Notes under the pieces: generated by a model | Seen by the model: only the letters and a program-made list of their open reading frames with translations | Databases searched by the model: none | Told to the model about the DNA's origin: nothing | Assembly (NCBI RefSeq): GCF_902686445.1 | Contig: NC_062232.1 | Coordinates: forward strand, 31,888,954-31,952,953 | Direction of reading: 5' to 3' | Length of the DNA stretch: 64,000 nt | DNA from: Sciurus carolinensis | Taxonomy: Eukaryota; Chordata; Mammalia; Rodentia; Sciuridae | Part shown: positions 10,621-20,884 of the stretch, piece by piece | Position numbering within the stretch: the stretch's first letter is position 1 | Layout of the letters: the number at the start of each line of letters is the position of its first letter | Made by a program: the position numbers and the translations under genes

Positions 10621-10660
10621 TGTTGGAGTGACTTAATGAAATGGAATAGCAAAATGCCTT
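10621..10660 (+). repeat. 40-bp direct repeat, copy 1
   Basis: A 40-base block starting TGTTGGAGTGACTTAATGAA and ending GCAAAATGCCTT recurs at 11,837-11,876 with one difference (A to G at offset 21). The flanks are unrelated on both sides. I do not recognise the block as a known repeat. Confidence 0.9.
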
Positions 10661-11189
10661 TCAAAAAAAGTGACTCTTAGATGTGATGGTATGAGCAGAG
10701 CATTTGTAGCTTTTAAGGAAATATACCAAACATGGATCAGTAGTTAATGATAAACATTTTTACTGCTTCATCTGAATCATGCTGAGAAAGTGAATCTGTT
10801 GTTTGGGGAATTTGTTTTGAAATTGCCAGTTTGTTCAAACAAGACTAAATCCTGTTGGGGAAATGGCAAGAGCAATGTCTTCAGACTAGAAGCTGGTTTC
10901 TCTCTGAAGCCTGTCAGCTTGCAGGAATCCCACTGGCTGAGGGGCACTAGGGCATTTCTCATTATGGCTGTACATGAAAGCTAATTACAGAGGGGCCTGT
11001 TTCTGTTTGTTCCTGCCATAAAGTGTCTCCTAGAATTGCGTTTCTGTCACTGCTGTTTTGGGGCACATAAAAAGATTGCGATGATGGGAACAGACTTTGT
11101 CTACTGCTGTTTTGGGGGACAACAGAGACAAATGGTACAGATTGCTGTATCATGTGTAATATAATCTACGATCCAAATTGTTTTTTTAA
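10661..11189. other. Unassigned, with a short local direct repeat
   Basis: No gene or known element. ACTGCTGTTTTGGGG occurs at 11,049-11,063 and 11,103-11,117, spaced 54 bases apart. Confidence 0.45.
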
Positions 11190-11430
11190 AATTGCAAAAT
11201 GTATCCTAAACACAAAAGAATATTTAGTAGATATAGGCATTGCATAAAGAATAATAAAACATACCCCTGAGCTCACCCCACAGTTTAAGAAATGGAGTGA
11301 CTGCAATTCCTTAAAGGTCCTCCCCTGTTTCCTTGTCCAATTGCATTAAGACTCCCTCCTTCCACAGGTAACCACTACTCTGACTTGTGTTCCTCAATTT
11401 ATTACTTTTATTTTTAGCATACCCCAAACA
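11190..11430 (-). mobile_element. Possible ancient L1M 3' UTR-type fragment
   Basis: The run of words around 11,240-11,420 (AATAATAAAACATACC, CCACAGTTTAAGAAATGGAG, ACAGGTAACCACTACTCTGA) resembles an old L1 3' region seen across mammals. Orientation and subfamily are uncertain. Confidence 0.4.
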
Positions 11431-11439
11431 ATGTATTTT

Positions 11440-12035
11440 CTGGTTTTGAAAACAGAGAAGCCAGCACAAATATAGATCGCTGTGTAGGGAAAGGGAGAGA
11501 TAACGCCTGTTGGATGAAGGTCTTTGGTGGAGAAATCTGATGTCAGCATCCCCGAGCTTATTGTGGTGAAATTGGTGGGTAAACCATGAGTGAATCAAGG
11601 AGAAAATGGGGCTCCCCTCAATCAAGAACATTTGGCATCTGTAGAGTGGGCCAGGTACTGAGTGTCCAGCAGGAATGCAGTCGGGGACACAGTCCACTCT
11701 GCATTTCCTCCTCTTCAGCTCATTGAAGAGCCTCTAGGTCTCCAGAGTAGGTCAAAGCAGAACATTGCAGTGGAAGGAAATAACAGTCCTCTGCTGGTCC
11801 AGACAGCAGAGAAGAGCAGAAATCTCATCCATTTTCTGTTGGAGTGACTTAATGAAGTGGAATAGCAAAATGCCTTGGCCAGAAACAGCAGAACGTAAGA
11901 ATCTGGATCCAGCTCACCTGCTCAAATTTAATAGAAGCTGTGCAGTGACAGTCGTCTACATATCCTTTTCTTGATTCACCTTGCTCCAATCTTGACTGCT
12001 TGCCCTACTTTTGGTGCACATTGACCATTCTGAGA
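11440..12035. other. Unassigned, no gene seen
   Basis: Apart from copy 2 of the 40-bp repeat, nothing is recognised. The overlapping short frames on both strands have no supporting features. Confidence 0.45.
11837..11876 (+). repeat. 40-bp direct repeat, copy 2
   Basis: Matches 10,621-10,660 at 39 of 40 positions in the same orientation, 1,216 bases downstream. Identity stops abruptly at both ends. Confidence 0.9.
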
Positions 12036-12039
12036 CCAT

Positions 12040-13540
12040 CCTTCACTCTTGTCTAGAGCTTCTCTTCCTTCTGTGTCATGTCTTCTTCTTTGCTTATTTT
12101 GCTGGAACTTGTCCTCCAGTAACTTTGTGCAAAGGGGTACATGAAGTACATTTTTTGAGGTCTTACATGCCTGAAAATGTCTATGTTATCATTACTCGAT
12201 GAGAATTTGGGAATAGAATTCCAACTTCTAAAGCAGAAATCTGGGTCCAGGTTACATAACTCAGTGGTATAGCATGCGCTTAGCATGCACAAGGCCTCAG
12301 ATTCAATCTAGGTATAAATATATAAATTTATATGAATTATAAATAAATAAATTAGAAATCAAAGTTCTAAAGGAAAATTAATGCTTTGCTTTGTTGTCTT
12401 CTAGTTCTCCTATTGCCATGGAAAAGGGTAAAGCTGTTTTGATTCCTGATAGGCTACTTATGACCTGGTATCATTTTTCTCTCTACAAGCATTTAAAGTC
12501 TCTTTGTCCCCAGGGATCTGAAATGTCACACTAATGGACCATGGCATGGGTTTGTTTTCATCTACTGTGCTGGATGTTCTCTGACATACTATGTACTATT
12601 TCATTCTGACACCTTAATTTTCTTGAATTATTTCTTTTTAACTCCATTTTTCTCTTTTCATTCTGCAGTGAACATCCAGGAGCTGGAATCTCTGAAGCAG
12701 TTTTTATGATTTCCTATTTTTCCCCCTATTTATAATCTCTTTGTCTTTACTCTAATTTTGGGTAATATCTTCTAACACTTCTATTGCTTTCTATTTCTCT
12801 ATATTTTTCAATTCCCCAAAGTTTTTTTTGACTTTTTAATTTTATGTTTCTTTTTAAAGGTCATTTTATTATTTCATGGATGCAGCATCTGATCTGTCCA
12901 AGAATATCATTGATATATATTTGCTTATTTTTTTCTCCTAGCTGTGGAGTCTCTGTTCCAAGTTGCTCTTTTGTTTGCTTGTTTTGATCTGTCTTCCTTG
13001 GCAGAGGCTTTTCTCAGATGTCTGGTAATCCTTGGTTGCTTGGGAACTAGAAAGCTGCTATGAAGCACTCACTAAGCAGGTGGGTGGAACTTGTCTAATT
13101 TGCTCACTCTAAGGTGATCTGGGTTGGACATTTATTGGAAAACCCCAATGTCAGTTGCTTTAGGTCTTTCACCTTTGATACCTTAGGTGCCCTAGAGAAG
13201 ATTTCTACTTTCCTATTGGGAAGGGTAGGCCTGGTGTCCAGTGTGGGGGAAGAGGACTGGGGATGTATCTCTGCATTCAGGGATTGGCATGCATCTGGTT
13301 ACTTAATGTCCCTGTTTTCAGTAAGACCCAGAACATTTGTTTTAAGACCCAGATGTTTTTCAGAGTGGGGAAGGGGCAGCCCCTCAGTGGAATGGAATGG
13401 GGTGCTGAATGTAACCAGCTTCCCAAACAGCTTCCTTTCCAACCTTTGTACTTCCCCTTTCCCTTTGCCCCAGTTCCCCTAGGAGCCAGGGGCCCACTTT
13501 CAGCTGTCCTCTCTGTCCATTTGTGATCATTTTTCCCCTT
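12040..13540. mobile_element. Long ancient mammalian repeat, subfamily unresolved
   Basis: A 1.5-kb stretch keeps the order of a long, non-coding, mammal-wide repeat I recognise by pattern: a block around 12,105-12,180 (CCTCCAGTAACTTTGTGC, then GCCTGAAAATGTCTATGTTA), a block at 12,480-12,560 (TTTGTCCCCAGGGATCTGAA), a T-rich middle, and GATGTCTGGTAATCCTTGGT near 13,018-13,037. An ID-like SINE interrupts it at 12,242. I cannot name the family safely. The plus and minus open frames at 13,114-13,588 lie inside it and are not genes. Confidence 0.5.
12242..12350 (+). mobile_element. Degenerate ID-like SINE, sense
   Basis: Contains an A-box-like ACTCAGTGGTATAGCATGCG and a B-box-like CAGATTCAATC, followed by an A/T-rich tail of TAAAT units. 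It is more diverged than the other ID copies. It sits in the ancient repeat at 12,040-13,540, so it is younger than that repeat. Confidence 0.7.
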
Positions 13541-13799
13541 GTCTGTTGAGCTGGCTGCCACTGATTTGCCTACTTCACAGCTTCTCATACTGAAATGCTG
13601 TTGTATCCCTCCTGTTCTCCTAGGCTTGTTTTTTTTTTTTTAATTCCTCTAAGTGGTCTTCGTGGGGTTTCAAGAGAGTGAAGTTGGATGCCTATGTTTT
13701 ATCCATCCTAGAGGCTGGAATTATTTTTTCTTTTTTTTACATGATTTAACTCAGTACCTTTTTAAGTATTCAAAGCTGGAAGCTTCTGAGCATTCATGT
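13541..13799. other. Unassigned, with T run
   Basis: No repeat recognised. A T homopolymer lies at 13,629-13,640. Confidence 0.4.
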
Positions 13800-13975
13800 A
13801 ACACCTTTGTGCCAGGTACTGTTCAAACCTTTGCATGGCTAGAGATGCAAGTAGGAATAGATGTTATACTTAGTTTACAAAAGACAAAATGGAAACTCAG
13901 ATTAAGCAGTGCTCCCAAGGTCACTGCTAAAAAGTGGCAATGCTGGGATCTGAATGCAGTCCAAGATCTAGGTTT
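13800..13975 (-). mobile_element. MIR SINE, antisense
   Basis: The words GCCAGGTACTGTTCAAACC, CAAAATGGAAACTCAG, GCTCCCAAGGTCACTGCTAA and GGGATCTGAATGCAGTCC follow the reverse-complement MIR order. Diverged. Confidence 0.7.
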
Positions 13976-13979
13976 GGAA

Positions 13980-15463
13980 ACTCTGTGAAAGTTTTTAGTA
14001 AGTCTAGCTTTCCTTGTACCAGGGTTTGATTTAAAAAAAAAAGCCTGTGAATCCTATCAGGGTCTCTAAGAGTTAATTGGACTTTGAAGGAGAAAACTAT
14101 CCTGACATGTATTGAGTTGAGCAACCTTGCTTGGGCCTTTAAAGAGCAAATGGGGCACCCGCAAAGCATGAGAAGCACCTGCTTTCCCCAGCTGCTCAGA
14201 CTCTTTCCTCCCTGCTAGTCTGTGTCTGAAGGTCATTCATGGTCAATGTTGTGCTGTCTGTCTAGAGAACAAAGCATGCATGGTTTTCTGGCCCACCCAG
14301 TAGAATGTGTGTCCTATGAGTGAGACCGTGCTATAATGAAGGACTGATTTTCTATGTGGCTATGAGGCTAGGTAACTCATTACATATTCAATGTCATGAG
14401 CATCAGCCTCTTAATTCCCTATTGAGACTTTTGCTTTTTTTCTGCAGCAGTATGAAGCCGTTGATCTGCAAAATGAATATGGCCATAAACGGGAGCTTTA
14501 GAGTCTTCATACATTTAATTATTTGCTTCTATTAATTTTGCAAATCTTTGTCAAATCATTTTTTTCATACTCAATTAGGCATCAAAAATGTTTGTTTCAT
14601 TTTATTTAAATGTTCCAGCACTAAAGAACTGTCTATAGCTTTGAGTATGGGCTGGGTAGTTTCTAGTATTAGAGTATTAGAAATATTGATAAACAATGCA
14701 ATTTTCTCCTGAGTACTGAGAGTGTTATTCTTAGAACAGGTTTCAGCTTCAGTGAGCTTTCTATGCATGGCTGCTTAGTTGTTAAGAATAAGAGTCTGTT
14801 TATAATCCTTCTCATAACTCTAGCTAGCCATTTGCTTAGAAGAATATAAAATAAAATGCTAACAAATAGTTGAAAATAAGGTTTTTATGCCAAGTATTAT
14901 CAACCTGCCTCTGCCTGTGAATCCTTGAATTGAGCTTGGGTTCCATTTTAATATAACATTTTGAACCAAATTATTTTTAGTCTCTATAGAGAAAGCCTTT
15001 TCATTTAAAGGGATTAAGAGCACTGGACCAATTTCAACCACTTTAAAATGCACATTTGGGGCCTTTTTACATTCCCTCAAGTTCTAAAGAAAAGAGCATT
15101 ATAAGGACACTCGGTAGACTGCTTTGCTATATTGACTTTCAGATTTAACTAGACTTTTTACCTAGGGGAGAAAATGATGGGGAACATATGCCTTGAGTAT
15201 TTTATTTGAGAGAAATCAAATGCTTGACCTTGTATTTTAATTTGTTTTCAACATTTCTTCATCATGGGGATATCTTCTCTTCCATTCTTACCAAAGAAAA
15301 AAATTTAAGTTTCTCATATCAGAAAAATATAATTTTGAATACCAGAGAAATTCACAGGCCCTTGTGAATGCAGACCTATAATGTTGAGGTCACCATGACT
15401 TCAGAACTTCTACAAGAGAGTGTCTACTAGATTTGGAGTTCGATTCAGGTTTTAATTCTGCTT
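13980..15463. other. Unassigned, no gene seen
   Basis: About 1.5 kb of AT-rich sequence. No repeat, exon or motif that I can defend. The short frames on both strands are unsupported. Confidence 0.45.
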
Positions 15464-15478
15464 CCATCTTGTATTCTT

Positions 15479-15577
15479 TTTTTTTTTTTTTTTTTTTTGC
15501 AGTGCTGGGGATCGAACCCAAGGCCTTGTGCTTGCAAGGCATGCACTCTACCAACTGAGCTATCTCCCCAGCCCCTC
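15479..15577 (-). mobile_element. Young ID SINE, antisense, 15-bp TSD
   Basis: CCATCTTGTATTCTT at 15,464-15,478 and 15,578-15,592 is a perfect 15-bp TSD. Between the copies lies a poly(T) tail and an almost consensus ID complement (CAGTGCTGGGGATCGAACCC ... CAACTGAGCTATCTCCCCAG). The perfect TSD and low divergence indicate a recent insertion. Confidence 0.96.
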
Positions 15578-15739
15578 CCATCTTGTATTCTTAAGGAGAT
15601 TTTTTTTTCACTTCTCTGGGCCTGTTTTTATATCATCAAATGAGGCTCATTCAGTTTGCTCGGTTATTGTAAGGTTTAGAGAGAATGTACAGTGGGCCTG
15701 CTGGAGCAGCTGGTGTGTAATTGGGAACTCTAATCATGA

Positions 15740-16205
15740 TCATAGCACTGACTGAGAACACTTAGTCCCTGTTACTCTGTTCTAAGGATTTTAAGTCACT
15801 TTCTTTTTTTGGTGGTACTGGGAATTGAACCCATGGGTACTCTGCCACCGAGCTACATCTCTGGTCCTTTTTATATTTTTTTAAATTTTGAGACAGGGTC
15901 TCACGAAATTGCTAAGGCTGGCCTCTAACTTGCTATCCTTCTGCCTCAGCCTCCTGAGTAGCTGGGTTTGTAGGGATATGTCACAATGCCTCACTTGTCT
16001 AAGGATTTTATGTGTGTTAACTTCTTGAAGCCTCACAATTCTCTATGATAGGTACTCTATCACTATCCTCACTTTACGGGTGAGAAAACTGAGTCACAGA
16101 ATTTAGTGTGCTCAGTGTTATACTGCCAGTAAGTGTTGGAACTGGGCTTTTAATGCAGACAGTTGGACTCCAGACCCTCTGTCTTAACTGCTGTGTCTTA
16201 AACAC
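15740..16205 (-). mobile_element. MIR SINE, antisense, interrupted by a composite SINE
   Basis: The left part (to 15,793) and the right part (from 15,998) are two pieces of one MIR. The right part reads GTGAGAAAACTGAGTCACAG, ACTGCCAGTAAGTGTTGGAA and CTCTGTCTTAACTGCTGTGT. Removing the SINE and one TSD copy rejoins the MIR at TCTAAGGATTTTA. Confidence 0.8.
15794..15997 (-). mobile_element. Composite B1/ID SINE, antisense, 13-bp TSD
   Basis: TCTAAGGATTTTA at 15,781-15,793 and 15,998-16,010 is a perfect TSD. The insert carries the ID-part complement (GGTGGTACTGGGAATTGAAC) and the B1-part complement (GAGACAGGGTCTCACGAAAT ... GCCTCAGCCTCCTGAGTAGC), moderately diverged. Confidence 0.93.
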
Positions 16206-16209
16206 TAGG

Positions 16210-16598
16210 GGTGGCTGAAAATGGTGTGGTGAATTGTGGGCATCTTTAGAGCAGGGTTCCTGTCCCATTCATCTATGGGATACACATTGCCTTTGGTAGG
16301 TGGTGATAGGTCCTCCATAAGTGTATACTGAATGAATATGTGAAGAAATTTCTATAACTTACTGAGGCAGTCTACATGCTTCTTAAAATGTTTTTCCTCA
16401 GAGCTTCTCCATTCAATTTTCCTGGGCCCCTATAAACCTCTCATCTCTGAGTGCTGGTGCCAAACCCTGTGTCAGTATTGCTACTGAGCTTTCCATAGTG
16501 TGGCTGACCCCATGGCCAACCTGGCCACAGTTGCCTTGTAGTGACTCTGAAAGATTTGATCCATAAATAGAGAGCTTTGAAAGCTGTTCCCCCAGAAC
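16210..16598. other. Unassigned, no gene seen
   Basis: No recognised feature. Confidence 0.4.
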
Positions 16599-16797
16599 CA
16601 GGGGTCAGCACAATTATTCTGTAAAGGCCCAGATTGTAATATTTTAGGCTTTGCAAGACATAGGCTTTCTGTCACTATTCTGTTATAGCTCGAAAGCAAC
16701 CACAGATAGTGTCTGTGGCTATGTTCCAAGGAAACTTTATTTACAAAGAGCCTGTCTGACTGCATCTGCCTGAGAGCTGTCATTTGCTAATCTTGAC
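16599..16797 (+). mobile_element. hAT-type non-autonomous DNA transposon
   Basis: Begins CAGGGGTCAGCACAATTATT and continues CTGTAAAGGCCCAGATTGTA, ATATTTTAGGCTTTGCAAGA and CCAAGGAAACTTTATTTACA, ending in a decayed inverted terminal repeat (TTTGCTAATCTTGAC). This is the layout of a common mammalian hAT MITE. I leave the subfamily unnamed. No coding capacity. Confidence 0.75.
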
Positions 16798-17676
16798 TTA
16801 CAGTGCTGGTTTTCCTACTTTGTAGTGTTGAAGAATCACCTTTTTAAAATAGAGATTCCTGGTCCTGCCCCTGTTAAAAGGTAATATTCAGAAAAAAGCA
16901 AAATCATTACTTTCATACAGAGAAAAATGAACATGTGTTGGAGATTTTATTTTACTTGTATATGAGGGAACCTGGCAGATGTTATAAGCAGTTCAAAGGG
17001 AACAAATCAAAAAGCACCGATTTATGTTGAGTAAAGGGACTGAATTATAACTGGAGTTGAAACTGGTTTTCCCCACTGTACGGGATAGGGAAGTCAAGCA
17101 AAATGGGACAATGACAGTTTTTATGCCCATCAGTCACCTATAACTTGTGAGGTTACAAGATAGCTCAAAGGCAAAGAGTGCTTTGGAACTTGATAACCTG
17201 GAAGGATGTGCTGTATGTTGGCAATGCAGAGTTTTCCTCGGGAGTGTGAATTCTGGATACTCCAGAGAGACTGCTTCTGTAGAGCTCATGCAAGACTCAG
17301 AAACCTGTGTTTTGAATAGAACAGATAGCCAAAGCTTTGGTCATGCAGGGAGGCTTCATACCACACTTTGAGAAACACTGTACAAAGCTCATTGTGTGTT
17401 CTTTTCCATTTCTGCTTTGCGAGTCTTTCCTCTGATTTAGGGAAATCAGCTCTCATCTTGTGAGGTTCACCTTTTCATTTGACCAAATGGGTGACAAATA
17501 GTTTTCTTTGTTGTGGGGTCAGGGGGAGAATGGATATTGGGAAGAACTCCTCTTCATATTCTACCTTCAGTGTTTGTTTGTTCATGTCAAAGAGAAGGGC
17601 CAAAGGAAAACTTAATCTGTATTGGTCATAAAGATATATATCTATCTCTATATTCCTGTCTGTATAGGGTGGCCTG
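16798..17676. other. Unassigned, no gene seen
   Basis: About 880 bases with no recognised element. The short frames at 17,147-17,371 and 17,513-17,743 are unsupported, and the second runs into the microsatellite. Confidence 0.4.
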
Positions 17677-17692
17677 TCTATCTATCTACCTG

Positions 17693-17732
<40 letters not shown>

Positions 17733-17807
17733 GAAATAGATAGATATAGGTATGATACAGATATATATCTATAGTACCAATATTTCTATCTCTCTCTCTC
17801 TCTATAG
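17677..17807. repeat. Inverted CTAT/GATA microsatellite with TC tract
   Basis: About 13 CTAT units with one CTACCTGT interruption end at CTAGAAATAG and are followed by the inverse GATAGATATAGG, so the two arms can pair as a hairpin centred near 17,735. A TA-rich spacer and a (TC)n run at 17,787-17,803 follow, next to the SINE at 17,830. Confidence 0.95.
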
Positions 17808-17829
17808 ACATATTGACACTGAGGTAGCA

Positions 17830-17998
17830 CATAGGATTAAACCTAGGGGTGCTCAACCACTGAGCTACATCCCTAGCCCATTTTATTTTGTATTTTGAGG
17901 CAGAGTCTAAATTGCTGAGGCTGGCCTTGAACATGTGATCCTCCTGCCTCAGCCTACTAAATCACTGGGATTACAGACATGTGCCACCACTCCTGGCC
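17830..17998 (-). mobile_element. Composite B1/ID SINE, antisense
   Basis: The ID-part complement (CATAGGATTAAACCTAGGGG ... TGAGCTACATCCCTAGCCC) is followed by the B1-part complement (GCTGAGGCTGGCCTTGAACA ... GGGATTACAGACATGTGCCA). About 15 bases of the B1 segment are missing near 17,905. No clear TSD found. Confidence 0.9.
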
Positions 17999-17999
17999 A

Positions 18000-18564
18000 T
18001 GAAGATATTTGAGATGGAATAAGGAAAGGGTGTTTGCAATGGAGGAGGAGTGAACCTTGGAAGCTCTTGGTGCAGTTGTAAGAAGGTAGAAATAGGTAGA
18101 ATGGGAGAATCAGGCCATCAATGGGAAGGACTATTGGGTGGCACCAAATGGGAGAGCAGGAAATGGGCATTGTAACCAGTCAGGAGGACAGAGACCTTAA
18201 TAAGCATGTTAGGGAAGTCAGAACTCATTAAGTTGACAATCCATTATACATTTACTTTTTGGCCAATCTTTAGCTGCCACTGGCTGTTCTGCTGTATCAT
18301 CTGTTTTCCTCCCTGGAAAGAACAGCAAACCCAGTTTGCACATTTCCGGAAGATGGGAAAGTTCAGAAAACCCCCAGACTGTCAGCAGGCTGACTTCCTT
18401 CTTGGTGCATTTTCTCTCTTTGTGGAAATGCAAAGGGACTGATGGACAGATGGATGGCATTCTCTGATACAGGGTATTTGGGAATTACCATCATGTCAGG
18501 GCAGAATTTCCACCTCTGATTTCCTTTTCAGTGGGAGCAGTCATTTGTGGCTGCGAGTGAGAGA
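18000..18564. other. Unassigned, no gene seen
   Basis: No recognised repeat or exon. Opposing short frames at 18,206-18,460 overlap on both strands and have no features. Confidence 0.4.
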
Positions 18565-18578
18565 GTTATGAGAGTTCA

Positions 18579-18796
18579 AGTCAGGGGTGGTGGCACATGC
18601 CTGTAATCCCAGTGACTCGAGAGACTGAGGCAGGAGGATCATGAGTTACAGGCCAGCCTTAGCAACTTAGCGAGGCCCTAAGAAACTTAGTGAGATCCTG
18701 TTTCAAAATGAAAAATAAAAAAGGGCTGGGGATGTGGCTCAGTGGTTAAGTGCCCTGGGTTCAATCCCTGATACCAAAAAACAAACAAACAAAAAA
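18579..18796 (+). mobile_element. Composite B1/ID SINE, sense, 14-bp TSD
   Basis: A full-length, well-preserved copy that shows the structure. The 7SL/B1 part (GGTGGTGGCACATGCCTGTA ... GAGACTGAGGCAGGAGGATC) is joined to an A-rich linker and then the ID part, with a clear A box (GGGATGTGGCTCAGTGGTTA) and B box (GGGTTCAATCCCTG). The tail is (CAAA)n. TSDs are GTTATGAGAGTTCA at 18,565-18,578 and GTAATGAGGGTTCA at 18,797-18,810, two differences. Confidence 0.95.
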
Positions 18797-18810
18797 GTAA
18801 TGAGGGTTCA

Positions 18811-19787
18811 GTTTTTCACCAATCTTTTGCTAAAATAGTCTGACTTCTTCAACTATACCCCAGATCACAGTGCTGACTTGAGAATAGTACAACTTCACAC
18901 TAGCTGGAGGGTCTTGATGTTAACCACTTTGCTTAGTGAGTTCAGTAATTTATAGGGCAGACAGTTCTTAATGATGAGGTGCTAGATCCGGGAGCATCAG
19001 CAAACAATAGGCAGATTCTGGTCATTTGGGATTGGACTCTGGTCAGAAGTCTGTCTGTGGAGAGTGACAGGTGGGGAGGCATGCCAGGGGCAAAGACTGT
19101 GGGACAAAGTTGTTGCATTCTGCTGAAAGCACAGTGGCTTTTCTTCCTGGCAGTGAAAGTGTGACTGAACACATTGTGCTCCTTTGGTATTTCTGTCTGC
19201 TGCAGACTCTGTTCTCATTTTGTCTTTGCCCTGAGACATAATCATAGAATCTGCCAGTGTTTCTGGGACTGTCAAGTCCCCACTCATTCTGAAATCTCAG
19301 CCCAGAAATGCAATTTTCTACTAGTGTCAAGAGCCTAAATGATAAGACTATCCAGGTGGTGGTCATTTGTTGGCCACTGGGATACCTTGGACCTCCTGCT
19401 TGACCAAGAGGCAGAGGAGGCAGCAATTTGGCCCCCCACTGTCACCTGGAATGTAGCATTGGAGTCTACCCTCCTGGAATTTGGGATACCACTCCCTGCT
19501 GTGCTAACTCTACCTTGAGTATCTGGTGCTTCCAGAAACAGTAGAGCAGGTGTGCTGTATTCCTCACCCCCAAGTGATATTCTTCATGCTCTCACCTTGT
19601 TCAGAACTTCAAAGGGCACCTGAGATGGGGTGCGTTATCAGTAATTATCTAAGGTATGGTCTCAACGTTGAGTCTCTCCCTGAATACTGTGGGGAAAGGC
19701 CTTCACATTGTCTTTGAAATGATTTATTGCTACCTATTTCCAGAATTGAGTACAGAAGCCTTAAGGAGGCTGATAGCTGTACGAAAG
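18811..19787. other. Unassigned, no gene seen
   Basis: Near 1 kb without a recognised repeat. Several overlapping frames of 60-127 codons occur on both strands (densest at 18,942-19,426). They overlap each other, have no domain and are not supported as genes. Confidence 0.45.
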
Positions 19788-19798
19788 GCAGGAGCCTG

Positions 19799-20019
19799 CT
19801 ATTTATTTATTTTTTTAAGTATACCAGGGATTGAACCCAGGGATCCTTAACCACTGAGCCACATTTATTTTATTTAGAGACAGGGTCTTGCTGAGTTGCT
19901 TATGACCTCACTAAGTTGCTGAGGTTAGCTTTGAACTCTCGATCCTCCTGCCTCAGCCTCCTGCCTCAGCCTCTGGAGCTGCTGGAATTATAGGCTTGCA
20001 CCACTGTGCCCCATGCCCA
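19799..20019 (-). mobile_element. Composite B1/ID SINE, antisense, 11-bp TSD, 13-bp internal duplication
   Basis: GCAGGAGCCTG at 19,788-19,798 and 20,020-20,030 is a perfect TSD. The ID and B1 complements lie between. Inside the B1 part, CCTCCTGCCTCAG is tandemly duplicated (19,944-19,956 and 19,957-19,969), a replication-slippage change private to this copy. Confidence 0.94.
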
Positions 20020-20189
20020 GCAGGAGCCTGTTTTCAGGCAGGTCATATTGTCATTTTATATTCATAACCTTTTTTTCCTAATTAAGACTGCAAATCTGAG
20101 CAACTGTGGGACTTCCAGAATATATTGCCATTCTTGATTTTGTGTTCTTGGGTTGCCAACTCTGCATATTGAGATAAAACTGAAAAATA

Positions 20190-20880
20190 TTTCTTTCCCT
20201 TTTATTTTTATAAATTTTATTTTTAATTGGAAAATAATAATTGTATGTTTTATGAGGTACAGTGTGCTGTTCACTACATGAATGTATTGTGCAATGATAA
20301 AATCAGGACAGTTAGCATATCCATATCCTCAACCATTCATTATTTCCTTGTGGTGAGAACATTTAAAATCTTCTCTTCTAGCTAATTTGAAGCATATGAT
20401 ATGTTATCATTAACTGTAGTCACTGGACTGAGCCATAGAACATCAGAACTTAGTTCTCTTATCTAACTGTTACTTTGTACATGCTGACCAACACCTCTCC
20501 TTTTCCTGTCCACACTGAGCCTTCATGAAACACCATTCTACTCTCCTACTTACATGAGCCTGACTTTTTTACATTCTGCATATAAGTGAGATTATGAGGT
20601 ATTTGTCTCTCTATGCCTGGCTTATTTCACTTAACATAATGTCCTCTAGATTTATCTGCATTGTAAAATGCAGATAAATAGATTCTTATTTTTTTAAATG
20701 TGGAGTCTTACTCCATTGTGTATATTCAGTTTTCAAATCCACTTATCCATTGATGGACACTTAGCTTGTTCCACATCTTGGCTATTGTGAATAATGCTAT
20801 CATTAACATGAGAGTTAAACTGCAAAATTTTATACAATTTCCAAATAGACTTTTAGCATTGTAGGGACTTTCCTGTATTG
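20190..20880 (-). mobile_element. Old L1 fragment (ORF2 end and 3' UTR), antisense
   Basis: The plus strand shows the reverse complement of an L1 ORF2 3' end: CTGGCTTATTTCACTTAACA, CTTACTCCATTGTGTATATT, CACTTATCCATTGATGGACA and CTTGGCTATTGTGAATAATG. It is diverged and without a usable frame. Older than the L1 at 485, and comparable in age to the one at 3,955. Confidence 0.88.
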
Positions 20881-20884
20881 TACA

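Noticed and set aside
17677..17732. CRISPR array
   Set aside because: A 4-base microsatellite in a mammalian genome. No spacers, and CRISPR arrays do not occur in such genomes.
18735..18775. tRNA-like A and B boxes
   Set aside because: They belong to the ID part of a composite SINE with a TSD and A-rich tail, so this is a retroposon, not a tRNA gene.
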